From NCBI RefSeq assembly GCF_900111555.1, contig NZ_FOHZ01000012.1, forward strand, positions 51,359 to 115,358: 64,000 nt of DNA. Direction: 5' to 3'. The translations under genes and the position numbers were made by a program. Below the pieces are notes generated by a model. The model was not told the DNA's origin. It did not search any database and saw only the letters and a program-made list of their open reading frames with translations. Below are positions 45,588 to 54,740 of this stretch, piece by piece. The DNA is from Marinobacter segnicrescens. GTDB taxonomy: Bacteria > Pseudomonadota > Gammaproteobacteria > Pseudomonadales > Oleiphilaceae. Positions within the stretch are counted from its first letter, which is position 1. The number at the start of each line of letters is the position of its first letter.

Positions 45588-47177
45588 TCAGAACTGGTTC
45601 ATGGTGTTGTCTTTACCACCGGCCTTCAGAGCCGCTTCACCTGCGAAGAACTCCTTGTGGTCATCGCCGATATTGGAACCGGCCATGTCCTGGTGCTTCA
45701 CAGTCGCGATACCCTGACGGATTTCCTTACGCTGTACGCCAGCAACGTAGGCCAGCATGCCTTCGTCACCGAAGTAGCCCTTGGCCAGGTTGTCGGTAGA
45801 CAGGGCCGCAGTGTGGTAAGTCGGCAGGGTAATCAGGTGGTGGAAGATGCCCGCTTCGCGAGATGCGTCGCGCTGGAAGTTCTGACACCACTCGTCGGCC
45901 AGCTGAGCCAGCTCGGTGCTGTCGTACTCTTCGCTCATCAGGTTGGCGCGGTCGTAGGCAGATACGTCCTTGCCTTCTTCCTTCCACGCGTCGAATACCT
46001 GCTGACGGAAGTTCAGGGTCCAGTTGAAGGACGGGCTGTTGTTGTAGACCAGCTTGGCATCGGGCACAACTTCACGGATGCGGTTAACCATGCTGGCGAT
46101 CTGGCCAACGTGGGGCTTCTCGGTCTCGATCCACAGCAGGTCAGCGCCGTTCTGCAGGCTGGTGATACAGTCGAGGACAACACGGTCTTCGCCAGTGCCC
46201 GGACGGAACTGGAACAGGCCGGAAGCCAGGCGTTTCGGCTTCATCAGCTTGCCGTTGGACTTGATCACAACGTCGCCGTTGTTGATTTCAGACGCATCCT
46301 CGATGTAGTCGCCGTCCAGGAAGCTGTTGTACTGGTCGCCCAGGTCGCCCGGCTCGTCGGTAACAGCCAGCTTCTGGGTCAGGCCAGCACCCAGGGAGTC
46401 GGTACGGGCAACGATCACACCGTCATCAACACCCAGCTCCAGGAACGCCAGACGAACGGCGTTGATCTTGGACAGGAAGTCAGCGTGCGGAACAGTTACC
46501 TTACCGTCCTGGTGGCCACACTGCTTCTCGTCAGATACCTGGTTCTCGATCTGGATGCAGCAGGCACCGGCTTCGATCATCTTCTTGGCCAGCAGGTAGG
46601 TGGCTTCTGCGTTACCGAAACCGGCATCGATGTCGGCAATGATCGGCACAACGTGGGTTTCGTGGTTGTCGATCTGCTTGATCAGCTCTTCAGCCTTGGC
46701 GTTGTCGCCAGCGTTTTCGGCTTCTTCCAGGGCGCGGAACAGGTGGTTCAGTTCCCAGGCATCCGCCTGGCGCAGGAAGGTGTACAGTTCTTCGATCAGG
46801 CCGGATACGGCAGTCTTCTCGTGCATGGACTGGTCAGGCAGCGGACCAAACTCGGAACGCAGGGCAGCAACCATCCAGCCGGACAGGTACAGGTAACGGC
46901 GCTTGGTGCTACCGAAATGCTTCTTGATGGACAGCATCTTCTGCTGGCCAATGAAGCCATGCCAGCAACCCAGGGACTGGGTGTACTGAGAAGTGTCCTT
47001 GTCGTAGTTCGCCATGTCTTCGCGCATGATCTTGGCGGTGTACTTGGCGATATCCAGACCGGTCTTGAACTTGTTCTGGGCGCGCATGCGAGCGGCATGC
47101 TTCGGGTTGATAGCGTTCCAGGTCGGATTCTGCTTCAGGATAGAAGCAATCTGGTCAACGTCTTTTGCGTAAGGCAT
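45588..47177 (-). CDS. aceA: Isocitrate lyase (long form)
   Basis: 529 residues from the ATG at 47177 (MPYAKDVDQIASIL); the frame upstream is unconserved. Splits isocitrate to glyoxylate and succinate in the glyoxylate shunt, needed for growth on acetate, fatty acids or alkanes. The catalytic loop reads SDEKQCGHQDGKVTVPH, a variant of the KKCGH motif that keeps the active Cys. WIETEKPHVGQ and PSFNWTLNF are also conserved. The length matches the 531-residue Pseudomonas/Acinetobacter type rather than the 430-residue E. coli enzyme. Codon choice is biased, as expected for a highly expressed gene. Confidence 0.95.
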   Translation of the reverse strand: MPYAKDVDQIASILKQNPTWNAINPKHAARMRAQNKFKTGLDIAKYTAKIMREDMANYDKDTSQYTQSLGCWHGFIGQQKMLSIKKHFGSTKRRYLYLSGWMVAALRSEFGPLPDQSMHEKTAVSGLIEELYTFLRQADAWELNHLFRALEEAENAGDNAKAEELIKQIDNHETHVVPIIADIDAGFGNAEATYLLAKKMIEAGACCIQIENQVSDEKQCGHQDGKVTVPHADFLSKINAVRLAFLELGVDDGVIVARTDSLGAGLTQKLAVTDEPGDLGDQYNSFLDGDYIEDASEINNGDVVIKSNGKLMKPKRLASGLFQFRPGTGEDRVVLDCITSLQNGADLLWIETEKPHVGQIASMVNRIREVVPDAKLVYNNSPSFNWTLNFRQQVFDAWKEEGKDVSAYDRANLMSEEYDSTELAQLADEWCQNFQRDASREAGIFHHLITLPTYHTAALSTDNLAKGYFGDEGMLAYVAGVQRKEIRQGIATVKHQDMAGSNIGDDHKEFFAGEAALKAGGKDNTMNQF

Positions 47178-47359
47178 GGTCTCAGTCCTTGCAGTTGAGG
47201 GTTGATGGTCTTGCAGTGAACCAGCATCCCGCTCAAAATTTGAGCAGATCACCGAAGAGTGGGCCTACTTTAGTCACTAACGAAGCATAATTGAAATTTA
47301 TATTATCTATTTCCGGCATTTTTCTTATGAATGCAGGAGTGCTTTCATAACACGCTGAT

Positions 47360-49330
47360 TTACAAGATACCGGGGTCCGGTGTATCAACGCTGACGGCCA
47401 GCACTACCAGGCGGTCTCCCGGCGTCAGCTCCAGATAATCCCGCCGGGGCGGGTTGAGCTGCAGGCGATGACCTCTTTCATCGGCCTGTTTGCGGTAGAT
47501 ACCCAGGGCCACCTCCCCTTCCGCCGCCAGGGTTTTCTCCAGCAGCAGGAAATCAGCACTGGCCGGCAGGGGGTAATCGGACGGGTCGCGGAACTGGATC
47601 TCCGGGCCACCAACGGTGAACAGTTCATCCAGTACCACTCGCAGCTCCCGGCGCAGGGCAACCTGTGCCAATACATGGCTGAGTATCATGGAGCTGATCA
47701 TCATCTCGCTCTGATGGCCGTAAAGTAGCTGACGGTTATCCGGGTCGCTCAGCTCCATGATCAGCTGTGGTCGGCGACTTCCCTCCGACAGGAGGTCTTC
47801 GAGCTGCAGGTACCCCACCATGGCACGGGCGTCCGCCTCTTCCCCAGACGCCAGCCGGTCGCTGCTCACCAGCAGGATGGCGTCATAGTCCGCCGGCGCC
47901 ACCTGGCGCAGCTCCTCCTCAACCATGTAATCCGCCTCCAGGTGACGGCAACCGACGCCGCCATTCACACCGGGATACCGGCTGATCGCCCGTTCCCGTT
48001 CGCTGGCCGGCACAACTGACACGACATCCACTTCAAAGTCACTGTGTCCATAACTGGCCATCTCGGCCACCAGGCTGGGTACACGGCGGTTCCATCCCAG
48101 CACCAGGACCCTGTGGCGACTCTTTGCCGGCACCGGGGGCATCCTGGCCGGATTGCGACGGATCTCAGGCAGCGCTGCCTTGTGGCTATCGGCTTCGGTA
48201 GCGTCATAGGACCGGGCCATCAGCACGACCCGGTCCACGGCTTCGATCCGGGTGTCGGATGGAGCCACCAGGCGTACCTGCCAGCCTTGGCCGGCCGGCT
48301 GTAACAAACCCAGCACAATGGCCTCCGGCCGCTGGGCTGAGAGTTCGCCAAGGGTCATACCGGCAACGGGTTCGCCGCTGCGAACATAGAGCTCATTGCC
48401 GCCCTCACCCGCCAGTAGCTCGTTGTACACCTCGGACAGGCCCGGGTGGAGGATATTCTGGACCATCAACCGGCTGATGGTGACATCACCGGCTACCACC
48501 TCCACTGCCCCCGGATAGGCGCGCTCGATCACCGGCAGCTTGCGGACGTCCTGCAGCTCTGCCACCACAAAGGGTAATGGCGACTGGAAGTGCCGGGCCT
48601 GGGCGGCAATGGATAACAACGCCTTGACCGTCTCCACATCGGAGGTGACCAGGCTGCCCGCCTCATGGACCGAGCTGGGCACAATCACCGCCGCCGCATC
48701 CAGGCAGGCCACCCGGTGCAGGGCGTCCGGCTGGATGGCAAGGCCCGAGCGGAGGATGACCTGCCGCGCCCTTGACCCGATACCCGGTTCCATTCGTAAT
48801 TCATGTACCTGTTCAGCGCTGGCCTCTTCGGCCAGCACGACGAGGTTGAGCCGCGACGCCTCGTGTTTCTCCAGGAACCTCCGCATGCGACCGGTTGAGC
48901 CGAGCAGTTCAGACAGAAGCGGCAGGGTCTGGCTGCTCCATCCCAGGACAACAATATGGTTTTTCAGGGTAACCGGTGTCAGGCCCCGCTCCAGCTCGTC
49001 CATGCGGGCAATCAACCAGCGGGTCAGGATAGCCACCAGGGTGCCCATGAACACCACGTAGCCGCTGATGGTCAGCAGGGTGGAAACAATCCGCTGCCAG
49101 GCGCCAACGTCGTCGCCCAGGTAGCCAGGGTCGGTAAGTCGCAGGAAGGCCCACCAGATGGCATTGCCGATGTGGTCGAAGTCGCCGTCCAGGGGCACCA
49201 CCAGGATACCCCCGATGAACGAGATAATGGCGATAAAAGCAGCCACCACCAGCAACTGGAAGCCAGCGCCCTTGACCAGCTGGCGTTCAACAAGGAACTT
49301 GACGCGATCGACAATACGAAAGGGAAGCAT
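47360..49330 (-). CDS. CASTOR/POLLUX-type ion channel with RCK (TrkA-N-like) domains
   Basis: 656 residues. A membrane helix at about 23-45 is followed by a pore-like re-entrant segment WWAFLRLTDPGYLGDD (about 59-74) and another helix (about 84-106). Large cytoplasmic nucleotide-binding RCK repeats follow (NHIVVLGWSSQTLPLLSELL and HRVLVLGWNRRVPSLVAEM), each with a GxG-like Rossmann start. This is the bacterial form of the plant nuclear-envelope channel family. Filter and ion specificity are uncertain; some family members pass calcium or potassium. The gene is divergent from chaN with about 100 bases between. Confidence 0.87.
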   Translation of the reverse strand: MLPFRIVDRVKFLVERQLVKGAGFQLLVVAAFIAIISFIGGILVVPLDGDFDHIGNAIWWAFLRLTDPGYLGDDVGAWQRIVSTLLTISGYVVFMGTLVAILTRWLIARMDELERGLTPVTLKNHIVVLGWSSQTLPLLSELLGSTGRMRRFLEKHEASRLNLVVLAEEASAEQVHELRMEPGIGSRARQVILRSGLAIQPDALHRVACLDAAAVIVPSSVHEAGSLVTSDVETVKALLSIAAQARHFQSPLPFVVAELQDVRKLPVIERAYPGAVEVVAGDVTISRLMVQNILHPGLSEVYNELLAGEGGNELYVRSGEPVAGMTLGELSAQRPEAIVLGLLQPAGQGWQVRLVAPSDTRIEAVDRVVLMARSYDATEADSHKAALPEIRRNPARMPPVPAKSRHRVLVLGWNRRVPSLVAEMASYGHSDFEVDVVSVVPASERERAISRYPGVNGGVGCRHLEADYMVEEELRQVAPADYDAILLVSSDRLASGEEADARAMVGYLQLEDLLSEGSRRPQLIMELSDPDNRQLLYGHQSEMMISSMILSHVLAQVALRRELRVVLDELFTVGGPEIQFRDPSDYPLPASADFLLLEKTLAAEGEVALGIYRKQADERGHRLQLNPPRRDYLELTPGDRLVVLAVSVDTPDPGIL

Positions 49331-49432
49331 AGAATCTCTGCCTGGTGAACAATGCCCTATAGAATAACGCAGTTAGCGCCTGCTGCCTCGAGACAAAGGC
49401 GAAGACCACCTGTACGGGAGCACGATGCGACC

Positions 49433-50413
49433 ATGAAGATTACCGGCCTGATAACCACCGCCTTCCTCGGCCTGCTCCTGCAGGGTTGTACCGCAATGCC
49501 ACCCGCCGAGGACCCTGGCGCGCCAGTCACCTTCTACGACACCACCGTCAGGGACCACCAGCAACAACCTGTCCCCCTGAGTCGCCTTGTCGACGACCTG
49601 GCCACCGCCGACGTGGTCGTCATTGGCGAGTTCCATGGCCACCAGGGCGCCCACCTGCTGCAGGCCCGTTTACAGGCCAGCCTCCATCAACGCCGCCCAG
49701 GGCAGGTGCTGGCCATGGAAGCGTTCAACACCGACGTACAGGCGGCTATCGACCGTTACCTGGGAGATAAACTCGGCGAAGATGAACTGATCGAGGATGC
49801 CAGCGCCTGGGACAACTATCGGGGGTCTTACCGGCCGCTGATGGAGTACGCCCGTCAGCACAGGATACCGGTGATTGCGGCCAACGCTCCGTCGGAGTTG
49901 GTCCGGTGCACAGGCCGCGAGGGCGCCGCCTACGTGGAGTCTCTGCCCGAGGACCGCCGCCAGGCACTGCCATCTGAGCCGTTCCCACAGGTTCCCGGTT
50001 ACCGCGAACGCTTCTTCGAAACCCTCGGTGGCGGCCATGGCGATCACTCCGCCGAAAACCGTGAAAGGCTGGAAAACACCTACCTTGCCCAGTTATTGCG
50101 GGACAGCACCATGGCCGCACAGATCCTGAAGGCTCGGCAGGATTTTCCGGACCACCAGGTGCTGATGATCACCGGCACCTTCCACAGTGAGCAACGTCAG
50201 GGGCTGGTAGCCATCCTGGAGCAGCGGGCCCCGGGGCTCGAGGTTCGGGTGCTGACGCCGTTCATGGGGGAAGGAGAAGGCCAGCCTGCCGTCGTGCAAG
50301 GGGACTACTGGTACCAACTGTGGCCATTACCACCCAGGTACCGGGACGAGAACCGTGAGCGACAACAGATGATGGAACAATTCCGCAACCGCCCTACCCC
50401 CGACTGCAGCTGA
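49433..50413 (+). CDS. ChaN-family haem-binding lipoprotein
   Basis: 326 residues from the ATG at 49433. The signal peptide has lipobox LLQGC. The ChaN domain (DUF399, TraB/EreA-like fold) starts with VVIGEFHGHQGAHLLQARL, followed by AMEAFNTDVQ and later VLMITGTFHSEQRQGL, where the conserved His residues lie. ChaN of Campylobacter binds two cofacial haems, and a role in iron or haem uptake is inferred for the family. It is placed at the outer or inner membrane by its lipid anchor. No TonB receptor is adjacent. It converges on the GH84-like gene. Confidence 0.85.
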   Translation: MKITGLITTAFLGLLLQGCTAMPPAEDPGAPVTFYDTTVRDHQQQPVPLSRLVDDLATADVVVIGEFHGHQGAHLLQARLQASLHQRRPGQVLAMEAFNTDVQAAIDRYLGDKLGEDELIEDASAWDNYRGSYRPLMEYARQHRIPVIAANAPSELVRCTGREGAAYVESLPEDRRQALPSEPFPQVPGYRERFFETLGGGHGDHSAENRERLENTYLAQLLRDSTMAAQILKARQDFPDHQVLMITGTFHSEQRQGLVAILEQRAPGLEVRVLTPFMGEGEGQPAVVQGDYWYQLWPLPPRYRDENRERQQMMEQFRNRPTPDCS

Positions 50414-50434
50414 CGGGGGGTGGCGGCACGCAGG

Positions 50435-51502
50435 TTACTGGGTCTGAACCATCTCGTCAGTTACCTGGTACTCACCTGCCAACCACCGCAGAATTTCCCG
50501 GGCGGCGGGCTGGTCATAGCTCCTGTAAGCCTCGTTCAGGAATGTCAGCCGTTCGGGGCCAATCCGGTGCAATCCGGTGTCCTGGAGAACCAGTAAATCC
50601 GCCAGTAGTTGCTGCGCCATGGCCTCTCCCACCACGGTCCGGGCGGCTTCCCGGAAGGCTTCTCCGTAACAATAGTCCTCGCCCCGCTGATAGCTCAGAG
50701 CAAGGGTGAGGGCCGGAATGGCGGTCAGCTGCGGCTGCAGGGCCGGGTTGATGGCGTGGCCGCTGACCAGGCCGGCATTGGCGGCCGGACGGCCGGTAAA
50801 GCCCCTGAGGTGAAGGTGGCGGGACATGCGATCGCCGTCGTTCACCGGATAGTTGTCCCAAAGCGTCGGCTTGCGCCCCAACTGGCCGGCCACCCGGCGC
50901 AGGTGGCCCGGGGAGATTTCCCGGGAACAGACTTCCTCCCCGGTCCAGAAGATATCCACGTCTGGATCAAGGGCCCGGCCCAGATCTTCCAGGTAACCAG
51001 ACGGACGCTGGCCGAACACCCGGTCCAGTACCGAGTCATCGGAATAGTAGGAAGGGCATACGGCCAGTTGCCGGAAGCCGGTGCGCTGGCTGATCCAGTC
51101 GATAATTTCCCCCTGCCGCAAGGCCAGGTCCGGCGTATCCGCCTTCATGTCGTCGAACAGGATGGCGAGGCGACTGACGCCCACGGACTCCAGGAACGAC
51201 AGTTTGTCCGACAGGGCACGCCTTGCCACCCCGTCGAACTGATTGAAAACCTCCCAGGGGCTAAGCCCGACACCGAAGGCGATCCCCTTGTTATCACACC
51301 AGCGGGCAAACCCGTCGATTGCCTCAGCGGCTTCCGGCGGGTGAGGCTCCTGCCAGGCCCGGCGCAGATAGCGATCGGCCTTGGGGGCGTACCAGTAGAA
51401 GTTATAGCCATGGGGCTGCAACAGCGCCATCAGTTCCCGCCGGTCCGCCCATTGCCACATGGGCCCATAGAACCCTTCCATTATTCCAAGATCTGGAACC
51501 AT
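50435..51502 (-). CDS. GH84-like beta-N-acetylglucosaminidase (O-GlcNAcase catalytic domain), cytoplasmic
   Basis: 355 residues. The N-terminus LGIMEGFYGPMWQWADRRELM and YNFYWYAPKADRYLRRAWQEP are hallmark GH84 (NAGidase) sequences. The catalytic Asp pair is in LAILFDDMKAD (about residue 117). VCPSYYSDD, IFWTGEEVCSREIS and LWDNYPVNDGDRM complete the substrate pocket. Only the catalytic barrel plus about 80 residues are present, without the N- and C-terminal domains of clostridial hyaluronidases. There is no signal peptide, so it would work inside the cell. The substrate may be GlcNAc-protein or a cell-wall or sugar-linked GlcNAc. It is divergent from the acyltransferase gene. Confidence 0.88.
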   Translation of the reverse strand: MVPDLGIMEGFYGPMWQWADRRELMALLQPHGYNFYWYAPKADRYLRRAWQEPHPPEAAEAIDGFARWCDNKGIAFGVGLSPWEVFNQFDGVARRALSDKLSFLESVGVSRLAILFDDMKADTPDLALRQGEIIDWISQRTGFRQLAVCPSYYSDDSVLDRVFGQRPSGYLEDLGRALDPDVDIFWTGEEVCSREISPGHLRRVAGQLGRKPTLWDNYPVNDGDRMSRHLHLRGFTGRPAANAGLVSGHAINPALQPQLTAIPALTLALSYQRGEDYCYGEAFREAARTVVGEAMAQQLLADLLVLQDTGLHRIGPERLTFLNEAYRSYDQPAAREILRWLAGEYQVTDEMVQTQ

Positions 51503-51648
51503 CCGCGCATCCCCGGTTCATGGTGGTTGTTCAGCCGTTACGGACCTTACGCCAGCGTAAGCCGCAGGCAACCGGATCGTATAGCCAGGCCGTTCGGCGC
51601 CCGCCAAGCCTCCGATATACTGCTTCAATCAAAGGGAGGATAACGATC

Positions 51649-52716
51649 ATGGGTGACTCTCAGCAACGGTTACAGGCCCTGGACGCACTGCGCGGCATCG
51701 CTGCCCTCGCCGTCGTGCTCTTCCATTACCTGCCCTACTACCATGAGCTCTACGGCCACAGCTTTACACCCTGGGCATGGCTGGAGTTCGGCCGCTACGG
51801 CGTGCACCTGTTCTTTATCCTCAGCGGTTTCGTCATTTTCATGACCCTTGAGCGCACCCGCTCCGCGGGCTGGTTCGCCATGGCCCGCTCCATGCGGCTG
51901 TTACCCGGCCTCTGGGCCGGCATTGTCATTACCTGGCTGTTCGTCGCCGCCCTAGGCCCCGACGATCGGGCGGTAGGGTTGGGAAGTGCCTTGCTCAATA
52001 CCACGCTGCTGCACGAGTACCTGGGCTTTCCCCATGTGGATGGCGCCTACTGGAGCCTGGTCATCGAGGCGACCTTCTACGTCTGGATCGGCCTGATGTT
52101 TTACACCCTGCGACAGTGGTCCCGGATCCGGCCACTGCTGTGGGCCTGGGTCGCAGTGAGCTACATCGGAGTCCTGTGGTGGAAGGAGATTCCAGCTGCC
52201 ATGGAATTCCTGGTCAAGGACCTGCTGTTCGTCCGGTATGCTCCGCTGTTCGTGACCGGAATGTTGCTCTACCGCTGGCATCGTTATCATCACCTGTCAC
52301 TGGCAGACGGGCTGTTACTGGCCCTGAGCATCGGCCATTGCCTGGTGGCCTACAAGGCACCGTTCAGCTACTTTGTCCTGGGCTGCCACGGGGTATTTGC
52401 CCTTGCGGTGAATGGCTACCTGGACCGGCTGGCCGTCCGCCCATTGCTGTGGCTGGGCAGCCTGTCCTACGCAGTCTACCTGGTGCACCAGAATGTCGGC
52501 TATGGTGTGATCGGCTGGAGTTACGGGCTGGCGTTACCGGGATGGGCCGGTGTCGGACTGGCCCTGCTGATGGCCTTCAGCCTGGCAGCGATAATCCATT
52601 ACGGCATCGAAAAACCGGCGCTGCGCTGGTTCCGGAAGATGCGTAAGGGCCGGGAGGCAAAACCCGCCGCGCCGATGCCGCTGATGACAGCAAGGGCCCC
52701 GGAATCGCTGCCCTGA
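51649..52716 (+). CDS. Acyltransferase 3 family membrane protein (OafA-like)
   Basis: 355 residues from the ATG at 51649, preceded by a very strong ribosome site (AAAGGGAGG). About ten membrane helices. The family start LQALDALRGIAALAVVLFHYLPYY includes the conserved Arg and His, then FFILSGFVIF. These enzymes transfer acetyl or other acyl groups to sugars of LPS, exopolysaccharide or small molecules from the inner membrane. There is no periplasmic SGNH domain. No polysaccharide genes are close, so the acceptor is unknown. It converges on the TlpA-like gene. Confidence 0.88.
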   Translation: MGDSQQRLQALDALRGIAALAVVLFHYLPYYHELYGHSFTPWAWLEFGRYGVHLFFILSGFVIFMTLERTRSAGWFAMARSMRLLPGLWAGIVITWLFVAALGPDDRAVGLGSALLNTTLLHEYLGFPHVDGAYWSLVIEATFYVWIGLMFYTLRQWSRIRPLLWAWVAVSYIGVLWWKEIPAAMEFLVKDLLFVRYAPLFVTGMLLYRWHRYHHLSLADGLLLALSIGHCLVAYKAPFSYFVLGCHGVFALAVNGYLDRLAVRPLLWLGSLSYAVYLVHQNVGYGVIGWSYGLALPGWAGVGLALLMAFSLAAIIHYGIEKPALRWFRKMRKGREAKPAAPMPLMTARAPESLP

Positions 52717-52737
52717 CCCCGGCCCCCACCTGAGCCA

Positions 52738-53565
52738 TTACCGGGAGCCCAGCTTCTCCAGCCCCTGGCGCAGGGTTGCCCGGGACAACTCACCGGTGTG
52801 GCTGTTCACCAGCATACCGTCAGCGTTGTAGAACAGGGTGGTTGGCAGGACATGGGCGCCGGTCATTGAGCCCAGACGGTTGTTACGGTCGAGCAGGATG
52901 TTCTGCAGTTCGAGGGTTTCCGATCCGAGGAAGTCATTGATGGTTTCCGGCTCTTCGCCCACATTCACGAAGACAAAGTCGATATCATCCCGCTCTGTCT
53001 GGGCCTCGGCCAGCACCGGCATTTCCCGGCGACAGGGTGGGCACCAGGTGGCCCAGAGATTCACCACCATTGGACGCCCCGCATCCTCCTGGAACGCCCG
53101 CAGATTGACCTGTCCGGCTTCCATGGAGGCCAGCTCCAGCCCGGGCACCGGCCTGGCCTGGTTATCCATCAGCAGGATCAGCCCACTCAGGCCACCCCAG
53201 GCCACGACGGCGGACAGCACCGCAGCCGCCAGCGGCCTTCGCAGGGTCTGGCTCCGCCAGCTACGCCAGCACAGCCACAGCAATGCAGCAATCACACCCG
53301 CGGTGATATCAAAGCCACCGTCCCGGATATCGATCATGGCGAGCAGGCTATCGTAGCTTTCGCGGTACCGCAGAACGAACACCACCCGGGCAGCCACAAA
53401 ACCCACCAGGATCAGGGTGAACAGGGCATCACTCACAACCACCCGGTGGCGCCGGCCCAGCAGCGCGCCCACCACCAGTGCCACCATCAGGGCGAACACC
53501 ATCAACAGCTGGGAAAGGGTAAAGCCGAGGGGGCCAAGGGATACCGTCTGGGACAGAATGGACAT
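52738..53565 (-). CDS. Membrane-anchored TlpA-like thiol-disulfide oxidoreductase
   Basis: 275 residues. The N-terminal half (1-135) has about four membrane helices reminiscent of the Lgt-type fold (FVAARVVFVLRYRESY). A periplasmic thioredoxin-like domain follows with the active site NLWATWCPPCRREMP and the cis-Pro in LPTTLFYNADG. It probably reduces or rearranges disulfides of exported proteins. The membrane half may carry electrons, but only one Cys pair (CPPC) is clearly redox-type, so that is unproven. It stands alone, 88 bases from the MoxR gene end. Confidence 0.87.
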   Translation of the reverse strand: MSILSQTVSLGPLGFTLSQLLMVFALMVALVVGALLGRRHRVVVSDALFTLILVGFVAARVVFVLRYRESYDSLLAMIDIRDGGFDITAGVIAALLWLCWRSWRSQTLRRPLAAAVLSAVVAWGGLSGLILLMDNQARPVPGLELASMEAGQVNLRAFQEDAGRPMVVNLWATWCPPCRREMPVLAEAQTERDDIDFVFVNVGEEPETINDFLGSETLELQNILLDRNNRLGSMTGAHVLPTTLFYNADGMLVNSHTGELSRATLRQGLEKLGSR

Positions 53566-53653
53566 ACGCGCCTCTGGTCGGATTTGTTCGCAATGAGGCG
53601 GCTCTGACCGGATCCGGCGCCCCGGGTTCCCTCCCGGTGCCGACCCACCACAA

Positions 53654-54739
53654 TCAGATCAGGTCTCGATGGGCATAGAGCGCCCGCCAGTGACTTCCAG
53701 GGCGTTCGGCTATCTCGGTATCAAAATAGTGCTGCAGCCGGCGCCGGTCTTCCGGGTGATCCTTGAGAGCGGAACCAAGGATGAAGTGCATCAGGCTCTC
53801 AGGGGTAACTACGCCGTCGCTGTAGTAGAAGGCATTGACACAGACGGCGTGGGCTACGTTGACCGCTTCCGCCGTAGACATTGCCGCGCCGGCGAGCCGG
53901 TCGGTGCTACGGCCACTGAGGGACTGCCCGGTACGAAGCTCGTGGAAGACCGTTACCAGCATTTCGGTGATCTCCGGCGGCAGGCGCACGTCTACGCCGC
54001 CCTTGCGGTTGAGTTTGTCCGTTTCCCGAACCACCACGTCCAGCTCGTCCTCGATGCGGTTAATGGGCTGGATGGTCTCAAAGTTCATACGCCGCTTGAG
54101 GGCAGCGCTCATCCGGTTCACACCTTCGTCGACACTGTTGGAGGTTGCGATGACATTAAAACCTTCGTTGGCGTAGATGACCCCTCCCTCACCCTCCAGC
54201 TCGGGAATCGTAATGACCCGGTCGGACAGCAGCGCAAGCACTGAATCCTGCAGGGGCTGCGGGCAGCGGGCGATCTCCTCAAACCGTACGAACCGGCCCT
54301 GCTGCATGCCCCGCAGCATCGGGCTCGGCACCAGCGCCTCCACGCAGGGGCCGCGGTCACGGACGATGGCCTCATTCCAGGTGTACAGCAACTGATTGAT
54401 GTTGCTCACCGCACCGCCCTGGATAATCAGCGAGGAATCGCCACTGACAGCGGCCGTAATCAGCTCCGACAACCAGGACTTGGCCGTGCCGGGCTCCCCC
54501 ACCAGCAGCGCGCCCCGGTTGGTGCACAGGGCTACCACAATGCGCTTGATGACCCCCGGCGGGCACACGAACTTGCGGGCTACGCCAAGGGCTTCATTAC
54601 CCTGGATGAAGGTTTCCACCGCCACCGGTGACATCCGCCAACCCGGCGGCACCGGGTGCTGGTCCTGCTGGCGCAGGCGCTCCAGCTCCTCGTGGAATTC
54701 CAGCTCCGCCGGCAGTTTCTGTTTGCGCTTGTTGCTCAT
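53654..54739 (-). CDS. MoxR-family AAA+ ATPase
   Basis: 361 residues. The AAA_5/MoxR ATPase domain has Walker A GEPGTAKSWL, a Walker B stretch GRFVRFEEIARCP (Glu-Glu kept, leading Asp replaced), sensor 1 IATSNSVDEG and the arginine region ALKRRMNFETI. MoxR proteins act as chaperone-like ATPases, usually with a VWA-domain partner. None is adjacent here. It instead starts one base after the stop of the methyltransferase-GspE fusion gene, so the two are cotranscribed and likely work together. Cytoplasmic. Confidence 0.87.
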   Translation of the reverse strand: MSNKRKQKLPAELEFHEELERLRQQDQHPVPPGWRMSPVAVETFIQGNEALGVARKFVCPPGVIKRIVVALCTNRGALLVGEPGTAKSWLSELITAAVSGDSSLIIQGGAVSNINQLLYTWNEAIVRDRGPCVEALVPSPMLRGMQQGRFVRFEEIARCPQPLQDSVLALLSDRVITIPELEGEGGVIYANEGFNVIATSNSVDEGVNRMSAALKRRMNFETIQPINRIEDELDVVVRETDKLNRKGGVDVRLPPEITEMLVTVFHELRTGQSLSGRSTDRLAGAAMSTAEAVNVAHAVCVNAFYYSDGVVTPESLMHFILGSALKDHPEDRRRLQHYFDTEIAERPGSHWRALYAHRDLI

Positions 54740-54740
54740 G

